NCBI GenBank assembly: GCA_002021875.1
Contig: CP018627.1
Location: 2,108,001 to 2,172,000 of the forward strand
Length of the DNA stretch: 64,000 bases
From: Streptomyces hygroscopicus
Lineage (GTDB): Bacteria; Actinomycetota; Actinomycetes; Streptomycetales; Streptomycetaceae
Direction: 5' to 3'
Positions 41,646-49,827 of this stretch are shown here, one piece after another. Each line of letters opens with the position of its first letter. Position 1 is the stretch's first letter. The translations under genes were made by a program, and so were the position numbers. Under the pieces are notes generated by a model. The model was not told the origin of the DNA. It was given only the letters and a program-made list of their open reading frames with translations, and did not search any database.

Positions 41646-42510
41646 ACCGACCGTTCTGGTCCTCGGCGCCACCGGGAACACCGGTTCCAAGGTGCTGCGG
41701 ATGGCGCGCGCGCAGGGCGCGCGGGCGCTGGCCGCCACCCGGCGGCCCGAGTCCGCGGCAGCGGCCGAGGCGGGCGAGGCCGTCCGGTTCGACTGGCACG
41801 ACCCGGCCGGCCATGCGGCGGCGCTGGACGGCGTGGAGCGGATCTATCTCGTCTCGCCCCTGGGGGTGGCCGAGCCGCGGCCCGTGGTCGAGCCGTTCCT
41901 GAACACCGCTGTCGCCCAGGGCGTACGGCGGGTGGTGCTGCTGAGCTCCTCCGCGGTCCCCGACGCGCCCACGGGCCTCGGCGCGCTGCACACACTGGTG
42001 AAGGAGTCCGTTCCGGAGTGGGCGGTGCTGCGGCCCTCGTGGTTCATGCAGAACTTCACCGGTGACCATGCGGTGGCCCACGCCATCCGCGGCGACGGCG
42101 AGATCGTCACCGCCACCGGGGACGGCAAGGTGGCCTTCGTCGACGCGACGGATATCGCCGCAGTTGCCACCCGGGCCCTGCTGGACGGCCGCCCCCACAA
42201 CACGGACCACGTCATCACCGGTCCCGAGGCGCTCGGCTACGCGGAGGCGGCGCGCATCGTGACAGAGGTCTCCGGGCGGCCGGCCCGCCATGTCGCGGTG
42301 GAGACCGCGGAGTTGCGGGAGAGGCTGAAGGCGATAGGGATCCCGCCGGAGTTCGCCGCGGTGCTCGCCGGGCTCGACGAGGACATCCGGCACGGCGCGG
42401 AGGACCGGACGACCGACACCGTCCAGCGGGTCACGGGGCGCGCTCCCCGCTCCTTCCGCGCCTTCGCCGAGGCGCACCGCGCCGCCTTCGCCCCGGCGCC
42501 CGCCGCCTGA
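41638..42510 (+). CDS. NmrA-like NAD(P)-binding oxidoreductase
   Basis: A 290-residue atypical SDR. The Rossmann motif is VLVLGATGNTGSKVLR. RIYLVSPLGVAEPRPVVEPF, VVLLSSSAVPD and VLRPSWFMQNFTGD are typical of the NmrA/ergot-alkaloid reductase group. It is coupled to the SnoaL-like gene. TetR-SnoaL-NmrA sets are common in Streptomyces and often respond to a toxic small molecule; the ligand is not known here. Confidence 0.9.
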   Translation: MAEPTVLVLGATGNTGSKVLRMARAQGARALAATRRPESAAAAEAGEAVRFDWHDPAGHAAALDGVERIYLVSPLGVAEPRPVVEPFLNTAVAQGVRRVVLLSSSAVPDAPTGLGALHTLVKESVPEWAVLRPSWFMQNFTGDHAVAHAIRGDGEIVTATGDGKVAFVDATDIAAVATRALLDGRPHNTDHVITGPEALGYAEAARIVTEVSGRPARHVAVETAELRERLKAIGIPPEFAAVLAGLDEDIRHGAEDRTTDTVQRVTGRAPRSFRAFAEAHRAAFAPAPAA

Positions 42511-42579
42511 GCGCTCCGCCGGAAGTGCGTTGAGCTGCCGTCGATCGTCCGCGGCACCGTCGTGGCTGATCGCGCCCCC

Positions 42580-42625
42580 GCGGCGGAGCCGCACATCGGT
42601 ACGGCCCCGCGCCCCTTCAGGGCGC
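42580..42625 (-). repeat. Dispersed two-hairpin repeat, copy A
   Basis: Read on the minus strand, this has a GCGCCC/GGGCGC hairpin (42609-42625), a short spacer, then CGATGTGCGGCTCCGCCGC (a second hairpin GCGGC-TCC-GCCGC). The same element occurs on the plus strand at 50698-50797. It lies about 180 nt downstream of the leftward gene that ends at 42805. The surrounding 294-bp gap (42511-42804) shows no gene. Confidence 0.7.
42609..42625 (-). terminator. Hairpin of the dispersed repeat, possible terminator
   Basis: GCGCCC pairs with GGGCGC around a 5-base loop. Given its orientation it could end transcription from the leftward pair at 43922-42805. Confidence 0.45.
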
Positions 42626-42804
42626 CTTTCCAACCGCGGCAGACTTCCGCCGATCTGCTCAGGCCCGGCCCGGGCGGATCTTCACGGGCCCGTGACGCCT
42701 GGCAGGGCGCTCCCGGCCACCGCTGGGAGGGGCTCCGGCATCGGACGTCGCGCCCCGCGGCGTCCGATGCCGATGCGACAGGGGCCAGGGCCTACCGACA
42801 AGGG

Positions 42805-43317
42805 TCAGCGGAACAGCACATCCGGGAGGCCGGGCCGGTCGATGGCCTCCTCCAGGGCGGCGCGCAGGGCACGGCTGTCGGTGAGCGGGCCGCCGGGCCG
42901 GATCAGCCAGACATGGCCCTGCCGGACACAGCCGGGCCTGGGGCAGCGCAGCACCCGGCCGGGCCCCGCCGCGGCCACCGCGCGGCGGCGGGCGTACGCC
43001 GTCCCGGCCAGCCAGCCCTTCCACTCGGCCGCCGATCCGGGCGGCACGAGGAAGGACAGCACATGGCTGGCGGTGGCGAGCATCACCGGCCCCGCCGCGT
43101 CGCGCCGCCGCAGCGCCTGGATCACCGCGGTGCCGATGTCGTCGCACATCCGCACCAGGTCGAAGACGGGGCCCACCGGCAGATCGGCGAGGCCGGTGCC
43201 GCTGGCCCATTGCAGCCGCACCCGCCCGGGGTCATCGCTCGCGGCCAGCAGCCATTCGGCCGCGTCGGTCTCCACGGTGACCCGCATCCAGCGGTCACCG
43301 CGCGCCCCCGCGTTCAT
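42805..43317 (-). CDS. Unrecognised protein coupled to an RsbW-like kinase
   Basis: A 170-residue protein of no recognised family. The ATG at 43317 overlaps the kinase stop by 4 nt. The protein has a conserved-looking CPRPGC motif (RCPRPGCVRQGHVWLIRPGG), which could bind metal with other residues, and a Trp-rich N-terminal half. Tight coupling suggests a partner or regulator of the RsbW-like protein (inference). Confidence 0.7.
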   Translation of the reverse strand: MNAGARGDRWMRVTVETDAAEWLLAASDDPGRVRLQWASGTGLADLPVGPVFDLVRMCDDIGTAVIQALRRRDAAGPVMLATASHVLSFLVPPGSAAEWKGWLAGTAYARRRAVAAAGPGRVLRCPRPGCVRQGHVWLIRPGGPLTDSRALRAALEEAIDRPGLPDVLFR

Positions 43318-43922
43318 GAGGTGGCCACCAGCGGCAGGGTGAACCACACCTTCTTCCCCCGGGCTCCGGGGTCGGGCGGCTCGGTGCCCCAGTCGAGTGC
43401 CAGGTCCGCGACGATGGCCAGCCCTCGTCCGGACTCCTCGGTCGGCTCCGGTTTGCGGGCGACCGGGATCACGGGCGAGCCGTCGGCCACCTCCACGCGC
43501 AGCTCACGGCCGAAGCGTTCCAGCGAGACGGTGATGGTGACGGTGTCGGCGGGGCCGGAGCTGCCGTGCTCCACGGCGTTGGCGAACAGTTCGTTGGTGG
43601 CGAGGACGACATGGTCCACGATCGCGCCGAGCCGCCAGTCGCGCAGATGCCCGGCGACCATCCGGCGTACGGCGGCGGCGCGGTCGGGAAGGGCGGGGAA
43701 CTCCGCCCGGAAGAGCCGGCGGGTGTCCAGCGGGATCACCGTCCTCTCCCCTCCAGCGCGGGGGACGGGGATCGCCGCGGCGGCCGGCCCGGTAACCGGA
43801 TCGGCTCCCGGCGAGGTAACCGGATCGGTTCGAGGCCCGGTAAGCGGATCGGTTCGCGACCCGGCGACCGGATCGGCTCGCGGGCGGTCCGCGGAGACCG
43901 CGATGCCATGGCTCGCGCCCAT
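43314..43922 (-). CDS. RsbW-like ATP-binding protein (HATPase_c_2)
   Basis: A 202-residue protein. The ATG at 43922 has GAGGAG about 8 nt upstream. Residues 10-60 are a low-complexity tail of TDPVTGP-type units from a 24-bp DNA repeat. Residues 70-200 are a GHKL kinase domain: N-box LATNELFANAVEHGSS, G1 VEVADGSPV, G2 GRGLAIVADLAL. Such proteins act as serine kinases that inhibit a sigma factor or phosphorylate an antagonist. A matching sigma factor is not adjacent. Confidence 0.85.
   Translation of the reverse strand: MGASHGIAVSADRPRADPVAGSRTDPLTGPRTDPVTSPGADPVTGPAAAAIPVPRAGGERTVIPLDTRRLFRAEFPALPDRAAAVRRMVAGHLRDWRLGAIVDHVVLATNELFANAVEHGSSGPADTVTITVSLERFGRELRVEVADGSPVIPVARKPEPTEESGRGLAIVADLALDWGTEPPDPGARGKKVWFTLPLVATS
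43780..43885 (-). repeat. 24-bp coding repeat in the RsbW-like gene
   Basis: Four tandem units of about 24 bp (core GGATCGGTTCG on the plus strand, with GGCCCGGTAA between) encode Thr-Asp-Pro-Val/Leu-Thr-Gly/Ser-Pro repeats near the N-terminus of the kinase. Confidence 0.75.
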
Positions 43923-44340
43923 CGTCTCGCTCTCCTCATCGGCCGACGCCGGCCTGTGCGACAGTCCTGGAAAGGATCGGCTCACGGTGTCGGTCCTCAC
44001 GCTCCTCATCGGTCTGTGGGCTGTGGTGGCATACGGGCTCATGGGGTGATTGATGCTCCGGTGAGCGGGTAAGCGCATTCTGGCGACCGACCGCCTGGCA
44101 TCTGAGCTGGTGACAGGTGGTGCGCACATCCCACCGGACCCGCCTGGACCAGCTGCCACGGACGGAGACGGCCCGGTCGCGGTGAGTGCCGGATACCGGC
44201 ATGGTTCCTCCTTCGAAGGCAGCGCAAGGCGCCGTCGGTCGCCGTTCATGTAGACAAACGGTTGGACCGGCCGGTGGGCGAGAGGGCATGGGGGTTGTCC
44301 GGTTGTACGGGCGTAGTGGTTCGGGCTGTACGGTCCGGAC
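43923..44340. other. Region between divergent genes, mostly without recognised features
   Basis: The 418-bp gap between the RsbW-like gene (leftward) and the SDR gene (rightward) holds one possible micro-gene at 43987-44049, annotated separately. The rest shows no convincing gene. The stretch from 44240 to 44340 is somewhat less GC-rich and is probably the SDR promoter, but no standard hexamers were clear. Confidence 0.4.
43987..44049 (+). CDS. Candidate 20-residue hydrophobic membrane peptide
   Basis: GTG start, stop at 44047-44049. AAAGGA at 43971-43976 is a possible ribosome site with 10-nt spacing. The peptide is VSVLTLLIGLWAVVAYGLMG, a single membrane-spanning segment with no charged residue. 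Such small proteins can regulate membrane complexes, and it diverges from an RsbW-like gene. The case rests on composition, frame and ribosome site only; no homologue was recognised. Confidence 0.3.
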   Translation: MSVLTLLIGLWAVVAYGLMG

Positions 44341-45165
44341 GTGGCAAGCGTGAGCGACGGCCGCGAGGGGCGGCTCGGCCCGGGTCAACGGTCCGGTGTG
44401 GACGCCAAACGGGTCCTGGTGACCGGGGGCTCCCGGGGGCTGGGGGAACAGATCGTACGGCTACTGGCCGCCGGCGGGGCGCGATTGGCCACGTGTGCGC
44501 GGACACCGGAGGATCTGCGGTCCCTCGCGGCGTCCCTGAGCGCCGAGGGCAACGGGGAGTTGTTCACCCGTGCGCTGGACGTCACCGAGCCGGGGTCGCT
44601 GGAGGAATTCGTCGAGGCGGCGGGGATACGTTTCAGCGGGCTGGACGGCGTGGTGGCCTGCGCCGGTGGCGCCCGTGGCCGCGGCATCGAGGACGCCGAC
44701 CCCCAGGACTGGTCGCTGACCTGGGAGATGAACGTGGGTCATACGGCACGGCTGGTGAAGGCCGCGGTGCCGCATCTGCGCCGCGCGGGCGGCGGCTCCG
44801 TGGTGGTGATCGCCTCCATCTCCGGCTGGAAGCCGGGGCCCCAGGCGCAGTACGGGGCGGCCAAGGCCGCCCAGATCCATCTCGCGGCCTCGCTCGCCCG
44901 TGAGCTGGGCCCGGACGGGATCCGAGTGAACGCCGTCTCCCCGGGGTCCATGCTGATCCCCGGGAAGCGGTGGGACCGGATGCGCACCGAAGAGCCCGAG
45001 GCATACGCCCGGTTCACGGCCGAGCTGCCACGCGGTGAACTGGTCACCCCGCGGGAGGTCGCCCAGGTCGTGGCGTTTCTGCTCTCGGACGCCGCGAGCG
45101 GGGTCTCCGGTGCGCATCTGCCCGTCGACCGAGCCCAGAACGCCCCCACGCCGGGAGGGTACTGA
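44341..45165 (+). CDS. Short-chain dehydrogenase/reductase
   Basis: A 274-residue classical SDR with GTG start. Cofactor motif TGGSRGLG, structural Asn in WEMNVGHT, catalytic Ser in IASISGW and YGAAK. The C-terminal loop RAQNAPTPGGY differs from FabG. Related to 3-oxoacyl-ACP reductase-like SDRs. It stands alone, with a strong terminator downstream, so its pathway is unknown. Confidence 0.88.
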   Translation: MASVSDGREGRLGPGQRSGVDAKRVLVTGGSRGLGEQIVRLLAAGGARLATCARTPEDLRSLAASLSAEGNGELFTRALDVTEPGSLEEFVEAAGIRFSGLDGVVACAGGARGRGIEDADPQDWSLTWEMNVGHTARLVKAAVPHLRRAGGGSVVVIASISGWKPGPQAQYGAAKAAQIHLAASLARELGPDGIRVNAVSPGSMLIPGKRWDRMRTEEPEAYARFTAELPRGELVTPREVAQVVAFLLSDAASGVSGAHLPVDRAQNAPTPGGY

Positions 45166-45207
45166 CCCCCCGGCGCTCCCCCGAGCGGAGGCGCTCCGGA
45201 CACGTCA

Positions 45208-45232
45208 CCGGCCGCTCACACGGAGCGGCCGG
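45208..45232. terminator. Strong terminator hairpin
   Basis: CCGGCCGCTC and GAGCGGCCGG form a perfect 10-bp stem between the convergent SDR and TPR-regulator genes. Confidence 0.75.
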
Positions 45233-45280
45233 AGACTTCGCCGAGGCACCGGGCGGGGCGAAGCCCCGGGGCCCGGAGCC

Positions 45281-46684
45281 TCAGGCGGCCACGCCGAGCA
45301 CCGTCCGGGAGCGCTGCTCGAACTCCCGGACCATGGGCTCCCCGCGGTGCGGCCGCAGCCGGGTGCGGAAGTCGCGCAGCGCCTGGATCGAGCGCTCGCT
45401 GTGCACCCCGCTGAGCGTGTCCAGCGCCTCGCCCGCGGTGCCGACGGCCTCGTCCAGCCGGTTCTGCTGGAGGTAGGACGTCGCCAGCACGGATCTGCTG
45501 ATGGCCTGGCGCCGGCGCCGGTCGGCGTTGGCGCGCACGGATTCGGCGGCGGCGTGCTCGGCCTCGGCGGCGTTGCCCAGGTCGCGGAAGCACAGGGCCG
45601 CCTCGGCCGCCAGATAGTGGTGGTCGAGGAAGCGCACCCAGGGCGATTCCTGCTCGGGGCCCTGGCTGGCCTCCAGTTGGGCGTCGGCCGCGCGCAGCGA
45701 CTTGGACGCCTCCCGGGGCTGGTCCAGGGCGGCGTAGCCCCGGGCGGCCATGGCGTGCAACCGCATCAGCCCGAGCGGGCTTCCGGCGTGCTTGGCCGTG
45801 GCGACACCGACCCGGGCCAACTCGACCCCCGCCTCGGGCTGGCCCAGGTTGGTCGCCAGATGGGACAGGCCGGCCAGGATCTGACCGCCCAGGACCCGGT
45901 CGCCGCCCTCGGCGCACAGCCGCAACGCCTGGGTCATATAGCGCTGGGCCAAGCCGTATTCGGCGTTGTCATAGCTGCTCCAGCCGGCCATCGCGGCCAG
46001 CTTGGCGGCGGCGGTGAAGAGCTGGCGCCGCTCCTGAGGGGGCGCGCCGCGCTGCTGGAGCATAGGGACGACCTCGGTCGACAGATAGAGCACGATGCTG
46101 GCGCGGACCTGGCCGCCGCCGAAGCGATTGTCCATCTCGTCGAACATGTTGATCGCCGCATGGACCTGTTCGACGCGGCCGCCTTCGGCCGCGGGTGCGA
46201 GCCGGGCGGTGTCCTGGTTTTCGACCAGCCACAGCAGCCATTCGCGCTGCGGGGTCACCAGTGCGCCGGCGACGAAGGGCACCGCACCCAGCAGGCTGCG
46301 GCGGGATATGTCGGTGGAGCCGAGTTCGGCGAGCGTGTGCAAGGTTTCTGCTACGTCCTCCCGGTAGGCCAGCGCGCGGGCCACGACCGGGCGCTGTCGG
46401 TCGGAGATGAACCCCAGCTCGGCGGGGGCAACGGGCCTGCCGAGCCGGTGGGAGAGCACGGCGGCGATCAGCTCCGGCGTGGTGCCACGCGGCTGTCCGC
46501 CTTGCAGCCAGCGGGTGACGGACGCCTTGTCGTAATTCGACTCGCGCCCCTGCCTACGGCCCAGTTCATTGACCCGCAGGGCCAATGAGGCGTAGGAGCA
46601 CCCGGATTCCTTCAGAGCCGCGGCCAACCCGACGTTGACCACGACGCCTTGGCGCCCGCTTACCGGCTGTGCGTGATGCGTCAC
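45281..46684 (-). CDS. HTH-TPR regulator (NsdA-like architecture)
   Basis: A 467-residue protein. Residues about 15-85 are an XRE-like DNA-binding domain (LAAALKESGCSYASLALRV, then ASVTRWLQGGQPRGTTPELI and VLSHRLGRPVAPAEL). Residues 130-460 are TPR-like helices, ending in AVGTAGEALDTLSGVHSERS and LRDFRTRLRPHRGEP. Streptomyces proteins of this build, such as NsdA, repress antibiotic production and development; the similarity is in architecture. The GTG at 46684 follows AGGGACGG. It diverges from the DUF5753 regulator across 278 bp. Confidence 0.85.
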   Translation of the reverse strand: MTHHAQPVSGRQGVVVNVGLAAALKESGCSYASLALRVNELGRRQGRESNYDKASVTRWLQGGQPRGTTPELIAAVLSHRLGRPVAPAELGFISDRQRPVVARALAYREDVAETLHTLAELGSTDISRRSLLGAVPFVAGALVTPQREWLLWLVENQDTARLAPAAEGGRVEQVHAAINMFDEMDNRFGGGQVRASIVLYLSTEVVPMLQQRGAPPQERRQLFTAAAKLAAMAGWSSYDNAEYGLAQRYMTQALRLCAEGGDRVLGGQILAGLSHLATNLGQPEAGVELARVGVATAKHAGSPLGLMRLHAMAARGYAALDQPREASKSLRAADAQLEASQGPEQESPWVRFLDHHYLAAEAALCFRDLGNAAEAEHAAAESVRANADRRRRQAISRSVLATSYLQQNRLDEAVGTAGEALDTLSGVHSERSIQALRDFRTRLRPHRGEPMVREFEQRSRTVLGVAA

Positions 46685-46962
46685 CGTGACCGTCCCTGTT
46701 TCGAGCCACGGCGGTCTGCGGGTTCCCCATCGCGCGGCGCCGACCGGTTGGCCAAGCACCTCAACGACGTTGTGGACATGGGTGGTTGGGAGCCCTCGCC
46801 ATAGAGGGTGAGATGGGTCACGTGCTCACTATGCGTGGTGAAGCCGTCACCCCGCAACCTTCGTTCTGATAATTTCAAACCGATCGACTCGCTCTGTCAG
46901 TGTCATCCATCGCGTGGCACACTGTGCAGGCATATGACAGCCATTCCTCCGGGAGGCGGGAC

Positions 46963-47829
46963 GTGAGCGAGACACGGCCGGCCGGCGCCGCCCCCACCGT
47001 CTTGCGCAGAGTCCTCGGCAAGCGTCTGCGGCATCTGCGCGAGCGGGCGAAGGTGTCGTTCGAGGAGGCCGCGAAAGCCATCGAGGTCACCCCGTTGACC
47101 GTGCGCAGGATGGAAAAGGCGGAAGTCGGTCTCAAGATTCCGTATCTCAAGGAGCTGCTGCGGAACTACGGCGTCCGCGGCCCGGAGATGGAGGACTTCC
47201 TCGCCCTGGCGCGGGAGGCCAACCAGCCCGGCTGGTGGCATCAGTTCCGCGATGTTCTTCCGGACTGGTTCAGTGCTTACGTCAGCCTGGAGAGTGAGGC
47301 CACCGTCATTCGCGCGTACGAGCCCCACTACGTCCCCGGGCTGCTCCAGACTGAGGACTACGCCCGAGCGGTATTGCGCATGGGCTTCCCCCGGGACACC
47401 GAGGAGGAGCTGGAGCGCCGGATCGCCCTGCGCGTCCAGCGCCAGGACCTGCTCACCAAGGCGGACGCGCCGACCATCTGGGCCATCCTCGACGAAACGG
47501 TGCTGCGCCGCCCCGTGGGCGGCTCGCAGGTGATGCGCGACCAGATCGACCACTTGATCGACACCTTGGATATTCCCAAGGTCAGGCTGCAGATCATGCG
47601 GTTCGCGGCGGGGCCGCACCCCGGGGCCTTCGGCCCCTTCCACTACTTCCGCTTCGGATTCTCCGAACTGCCGGACGTCGTCTACACCGAGAGCCTCACC
47701 GGGGCGGTCTATGTGGACAAGCCGGCCGAAGTCGTCGCCTATCTCGAGGTCCTGGACCGGATGGCGGTCCAGGCCGAGCGGATCGGCGACTCCAGCACCA
47801 TCCTGGCCGAACTGCGTAAGGAGCACTGA
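46963..47829 (+). CDS. HTH-DUF5753 regulator (WhiJ-like family)
   Basis: A 288-residue protein; GTG start with GGGAGG 6 nt upstream. Residues 10-70 are an XRE helix-turn-helix (LGKRLRHLRERAKVSFEEAA, then VTPLTVRRMEKAEVG). The rest is DUF5753: YEPHYVPGLLQTEDYARAVL, LDETVLRRPVGG, FAAGPHPGAFGPFHYF and VYTESLTGAVYVDKPAEV. These form families with a small DUF397 partner, which follows immediately. Members such as WhiJ in S. coelicolor influence development. Confidence 0.93.
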   Translation: MSETRPAGAAPTVLRRVLGKRLRHLRERAKVSFEEAAKAIEVTPLTVRRMEKAEVGLKIPYLKELLRNYGVRGPEMEDFLALAREANQPGWWHQFRDVLPDWFSAYVSLESEATVIRAYEPHYVPGLLQTEDYARAVLRMGFPRDTEEELERRIALRVQRQDLLTKADAPTIWAILDETVLRRPVGGSQVMRDQIDHLIDTLDIPKVRLQIMRFAAGPHPGAFGPFHYFRFGFSELPDVVYTESLTGAVYVDKPAEVVAYLEVLDRMAVQAERIGDSSTILAELRKEH

Positions 47830-47830
47830 G

Positions 47831-48070
47831 ATGCACGACCCCGTCTACAGCGGAATGCCGGCCACGGACCTGGGCACGGAGGGCTGGGAGAAGCCCTGGA
47901 GCGGGTCCAACGGCGGCACCTGCATCGAGGCCAAGCGGCTGCCGGACGGGCGGGTCGCGCTGCGCCAGTCCACCGACCCGGCCGGGCCCGCGCTGATCTA
48001 CACCCGCTCGGAGGTGGCGTCCTTCCTGGAGGCGGCGAAGTCCGGCGAAGCGGACTTCCTCATCGCGTAG
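47831..48070 (+). CDS. DUF397 small partner protein
   Basis: A 79-residue protein starting 1 nt after the regulator's stop, preceded by AAGGAGC. It has the DUF397 pattern: WEKPWSGSNGGTCIEAKRL, VALRQSTDPAGPALIYTRSE and VASFLEAAKSGEADFL. DUF397 proteins act with the cognate HTH-DUF5753 protein, apparently as antagonist or co-factor; the pair is often described as toxin/antitoxin-like. Confidence 0.92.
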   Translation: MHDPVYSGMPATDLGTEGWEKPWSGSNGGTCIEAKRLPDGRVALRQSTDPAGPALIYTRSEVASFLEAAKSGEADFLIA

Positions 48071-48233
48071 AACGGCCACGCACGGGCGACCCCTCGAAAA
48101 CCACTACGCCCGCACAACCGCACAACCCCGCACCGCACTCCCGCCCCCGCCGTCCCGCCACGCACACTGAAGACGCCGTGGCGGGCGGCGGCGTCGTCCC
48201 CCTCGCAGAGCTGAGAGCTATGGGACCGACAGG

Positions 48234-48845
48234 ATGCCGGAAATGAACCTCGACCATGCGGTGGCACAGCACCGCACACTGATCGTCGAGGGCTGCGACG
48301 GGGTCGGCAGGGACGCGCTGCTGGCCGGGCTCGCCCGCCGGCACGGCTACACCGTCACCCGCGCCTCCCCCGACCTCCCGCATGTCGACCCGGTCCGGCC
48401 GTACCGCGAACTCCTCCTGCACGACGGGGCGCTCGCGGTCGACGCCGGGCTGGTCGGCGAGCTCGTCTACGGGCCGCTGCGCCGTGGCCACTCCCGGGTG
48501 ACCTGGATTCAGGCGTTCGACTTCGCCGACGCGGTGGCCGAGCGCCACGGCGCCTTCGTCCATGTGACGGCCCCGGTGCCGGTGCTGGAGGACCGGCTGG
48601 CCGCGCGCGGCGCCTCGGCGGCGGCCCTCGCGGAGATCGGCGCCGCGGTGACCGGCTATGACCACGCCTTCTCCACTCTCGCCGAGCACGCCCCGGTGCT
48701 CACCATCGAGGAGCAGCCGGCCTCCGGCGGCGGCCCGGATCCGGATCCGGGCCGCGGCGAGGCGGCGCCCGAGCCGGTGTCCTCGTTCGCCCGGCCCCTC
48801 CCGCGCATCCGCTCCCCCGTGGCGCTCCACGCCCAGCGTCGCTGA
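48234..48845 (+). CDS. Thymidylate-kinase-like P-loop protein with degenerate Walker A
   Basis: A 203-residue protein. The N-terminus LIVEGCDGVGRDALLAGLAR aligns with the P-loop of thymidylate kinases (EGxDGxGKxT), but Lys is replaced by Arg and Ser/Thr by Asp. RGHSRVTWIQAFDFADAVAER and FVHVTAPVPVLEDRLAARG fit the LID and base-binding parts. The last 45 residues are Pro-rich and disordered. Catalysis may be lost. ATG at 48243 is an alternative start. No operon partner is close. Confidence 0.65.
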   Translation: MPEMNLDHAVAQHRTLIVEGCDGVGRDALLAGLARRHGYTVTRASPDLPHVDPVRPYRELLLHDGALAVDAGLVGELVYGPLRRGHSRVTWIQAFDFADAVAERHGAFVHVTAPVPVLEDRLAARGASAAALAEIGAAVTGYDHAFSTLAEHAPVLTIEEQPASGGGPDPDPGRGEAAPEPVSSFARPLPRIRSPVALHAQRR

Positions 48846-48910
48846 ACTCCCCGGCACCGGGCTTACGTTGGTGCCCCGCGAACCGCACACGCACGGCAGG
48901 AGATGGCTCT

Positions 48911-49723
48911 ATGACCGACCGCTCGTCCACCCCGGACCAGCAGGCCCTGAACAAGATCGACACCACGGTGCCGCATTCGGCCCGGATCTGGAACTACTGG
49001 ATGGGCGGCAAGGACAACTACGAGATCGACCGGATCGCCGGTGACGAGTACCGGGAGGTCGCCCCGAACATCGAGACCATGGCCCGGGCCTCGCGCGCGT
49101 ACCTCATCCGCACCGTCACCCATGTGGCGGGCGAGTGCGGGATCCGGCAGTTCCTGGACATCGGCACCGGGCTGCCCACCTACGACAACACCCACCAGGT
49201 CGCCCAGCGGGTGGCGCCCGAGGCCCGCATCGTCTACGTGGACAACGACCCCCTGGTGCTCCGGCACGCCCAGGCGCTGCTCACCAGTACCCGGGAGGGG
49301 GTGACCGACTACATCGACGCCGATCTGCACGAGCCCGAGCGGATCCTGGAGGCCGCGGCGAAGACGCTCGACTTCGACCGGCCCATCGCCCTGATGCTGA
49401 TGGGCATCCTCGGCCACATCCAGAACTACGACGAGGCGGTGGCGGTCGTGCGGCGGCTGCAGGACGCCTTACCGTCCGGCAGCTACTTCGTGCACTACGA
49501 CAGCACCGACACCGACCAGGCGCTCAAGGAGGCGCAGCAGGGCTACGACGACACCGGCGCCGTTCCGTACGTGCTGCGCAGCGTGGCGCAGATCAGCCGC
49601 TTCTACGAGGGTCTGGAGCTGATCGAGCCCGGTATCGTGTCGTGTCCGCTGTGGCGGCCGGGTCCCTCCGAGACGGACATCGAGACCACCGATGTCCACG
49701 GGGGCGTGGCCCGCAAGCCGTGA
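48911..49723 (+). CDS. SAM-dependent methyltransferase-like protein (DUF574)
   Basis: A 270-residue protein with AGGAGAT upstream. ARIWNYWMGGKDNYEIDR, FLDIGTGLPTYDNTHQVAQ and VYVDNDPLVLRHAQALL mark the DUF574 family of Streptomyces methyltransferase-like proteins. Methyltransferase activity follows from the fold; the substrate is unknown. These genes occur in many copies per Streptomyces genome. Confidence 0.9.
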   Translation: MTDRSSTPDQQALNKIDTTVPHSARIWNYWMGGKDNYEIDRIAGDEYREVAPNIETMARASRAYLIRTVTHVAGECGIRQFLDIGTGLPTYDNTHQVAQRVAPEARIVYVDNDPLVLRHAQALLTSTREGVTDYIDADLHEPERILEAAAKTLDFDRPIALMLMGILGHIQNYDEAVAVVRRLQDALPSGSYFVHYDSTDTDQALKEAQQGYDDTGAVPYVLRSVAQISRFYEGLELIEPGIVSCPLWRPGPSETDIETTDVHGGVARKP

Positions 49724-49827
49724 CGGCCGTGACGACCAAACGAATGGTTCGGCCACCGGGGAGGTAACCCCCGCCCCTGTCGCGTCGTCAGACACGGCGC
49801 CGGGAAGCTAGGCGGAGGGACGCGTGG

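Noticed and set aside
48934..49130. Possible attachment site or tRNA remnants around the methyltransferase gene
   Set aside because: No tRNA-like cloverleaf or integrase gene was found anywhere in the window.
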